DNA of 5,240 bases from an uncultured Pseudomonadota bacterium (lineage in GTDB: Bacteria > Pseudomonadota > Gammaproteobacteria > Burkholderiales > Usitatibacteraceae): assembly GCA_946885905.1 (NCBI GenBank), contig CAMPHL010000212.1, positions 1 through 5,240 on the forward strand. Direction: 5' to 3'. This document shows, in pieces, positions 4,322-5,240 of this stretch. Position 1 is the stretch's first letter. Each line of letters opens with the position of its first letter. Under the pieces are notes generated by a model, which was not told where the DNA came from, ran no database searches, and was given only the letters and a program-made list of their open reading frames with translations. The translations under genes were made by a program, and so were the position numbers.

Positions 4322-5240
4322 TTGAGCGAAGACATCGTGCGGCTGCACCAGCCGTCCGCCGAGGTGAGCCGCGACGCCCTCGAACGCGCCGAGGCGATGA
4401 TCGAGCGCGAGGAGGGGGTCCAGAACCGCCATAGGGGCTGGATCGCTGGCCTCGTGGCGACCACCGCGGTGGCGATGTCGCTGTTCCATCTGTACACCGC
4501 TTACGCGATCGTCCGGCCCGAGCACCTGCGCGCCATCCACGTCGCCTTCGTCCTGTTCCTCACCTTCCTCGCCTTCCCGGTCGCGCGGCGCTTCCGCCAC
4601 CGCGTCATGTGGTGGGACTGGGTGCTCGCGCTCGCGGGCGTGGCGAGCGCCGCCTACCTGATCGCGGGCGGCGACGAGTTCTTCGATCGCTCCATCGTGC
4701 CCAACGACTGGGACATCGTCTTCGGCGTCGTCCTGATCGTGCTGATCCACGAGGCCATGCGGCGCACGACCGGCTGGATCCTTCCGGTCATCACTGCGGG
4801 CTTCCTGGCCTATGCGTTCTTCGGCGCGTACCTGCCGCCGCCGTGGCGGCACTCGGGCTACGAGCTGCCGCGGCTCGTCGGCCACATGTACATGACGCTC
4901 GAGGGCATCTACGGCACCGCGATCGCGGTCTCGTCCTCGCTCATCGTCCTGTTCACCATCTACGGCGCATTCCTGCAATTCTCCGGCGCGGGCAAGTTCT
5001 ACATCGACTTCTCGTTCGCGGCGATGGGCGGCAAGCCCACGAGCGCCGGGCGCACGGTCACGCTGGCCTCCTTCCTGCTGGGCGGCCCCTCGGGCTCGGG
5101 CGTGGCGACGACCGTCACGCTGGGCTCGGTCGCGGCGCCGATGCTCGCCAAGGTGGGGTACAGCAAGAACGAGGCGGGCGGGCTCCTGGCCGCCGGCGGC
5201 CTGGGCGCGATCATCTCGCCGCCGGTGCTCGGTGCGGCGG
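4322..5240 (+). CDS. TRAP transporter fused permease (DctQ-DctM), 5' part, TTG start
   Basis: 306 residues are visible and the frame is open to the window end, so the gene is truncated by the window and not by mutation. The product is the inner-membrane part of a TAXI TRAP transporter, a secondary symporter that takes substrate from the preceding binding protein. After a charged cytoplasmic N-terminus (1-39), hydrophobic segments fall at about 40-60, 71-88, 99-116, 131-146 and 151-169. These form the small-subunit (DctQ-like) half plus a linker. The DctM-like half starts at about 195 with a long segment (197-220). It includes GRTVTLASFLLGGPSGSGVA (243-262), the counterpart of the conserved SGSAVA region of TRAP permeases, then TLGSVAAPMLAKVGY (266-280) and AAGGLGAIISPPVLGAA (290-306), the QIMPPVMGAA-like block that contributes to the transport site. 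TTG at 4322 is chosen for its Shine-Dalgarno. The in-frame stop at 4271-4273 limits any extension, and no ATG occurs before codon 26. Confidence 0.92.
   Translation, partial: MSEDIVRLHQPSAEVSRDALERAEAMIEREEGVQNRHRGWIAGLVATTAVAMSLFHLYTAYAIVRPEHLRAIHVAFVLFLTFLAFPVARRFRHRVMWWDWVLALAGVASAAYLIAGGDEFFDRSIVPNDWDIVFGVVLIVLIHEAMRRTTGWILPVITAGFLAYAFFGAYLPPPWRHSGYELPRLVGHMYMTLEGIYGTAIAVSSSLIVLFTIYGAFLQFSGAGKFYIDFSFAAMGGKPTSAGRTVTLASFLLGGPSGSGVATTVTLGSVAAPMLAKVGYSKNEAGGLLAAGGLGAIISPPVLGAA

Noticed and set aside
4094..4978. Long - strand open frame opposite the end of the TAXI gene and the permease
   Set aside because: It crosses two real genes and the intercistronic hairpin; its product is charged low-complexity sequence, while the + strand frame codes a clear TRAP permease.
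1..5240. Mobile element, defence system, CRISPR or RNA gene
   Set aside because: No transposase, integrase, regular spaced repeats, tRNA cloverleaf or conserved rRNA segment was seen; all coding space is filled by housekeeping, storage and transport genes.

Overview
The window reads as an ordinary chromosomal segment of a high-GC betaproteobacterium, probably Burkholderiales-like or a relative. Three things point there: the PHASIN_2-type phasin, the gene order lytic transglycosylase / NDUFA9-like epimerase / cca, and the TAXI-type TRAP transporter with a fused permease. This taxonomic call is inference from family content, not from a marker gene. I see no insertion sequence, phage gene, CRISPR array, tRNA or rRNA.

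Region 1 (1-2484, + strand) is a tightly packed three-gene unit. It holds the C-terminal end of an Slt70-like soluble lytic transglycosylase, an atypical SDR / complex I NDUFA9-like NAD(P)-binding protein, and a CCA-adding tRNA nucleotidyltransferase. The first junction overlaps by 1 nt (TGATG) and the second has a 1-nt gap, so translational coupling is likely. The Cca protein keeps all the nucleotidyltransferase motifs but has lost the HD phosphohydrolase signature found in the E. coli enzyme. A strong hairpin at 2502-2522 separates this unit from the convergent phasin gene. Its uninterrupted U-tract lies on the phasin side.

Region 2 (2549-3305) holds a phasin gene on the - strand and a 211-bp divergent intergenic region. 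This region is the most structured non-coding DNA in the window. It has a near-consensus sigma70 promoter for the phasin (TTGACT-N16-TAAAAT), a palindrome straddling the -10 box, and three copies of a TGC-N3-GCA element. One copy sits at the predicted transcription start and two form a larger inverted repeat just upstream of the -35. This layout fits autoregulation by a PhaR-type PHA-responsive repressor.

Region 3 (3306-5240, + strand) is a TAXI-family TRAP transporter: a periplasmic solute-binding protein followed by a fused DctQ-DctM permease that starts at a TTG codon and runs off the window end. A perfect GC-rich hairpin without a T-tract lies between the two genes and may set their relative expression. 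The substrate cannot be read from sequence.

I found no convincing undescribed system. The observations most worth checking are the degenerate HD domain in Cca and the operator layout in front of the phasin gene.
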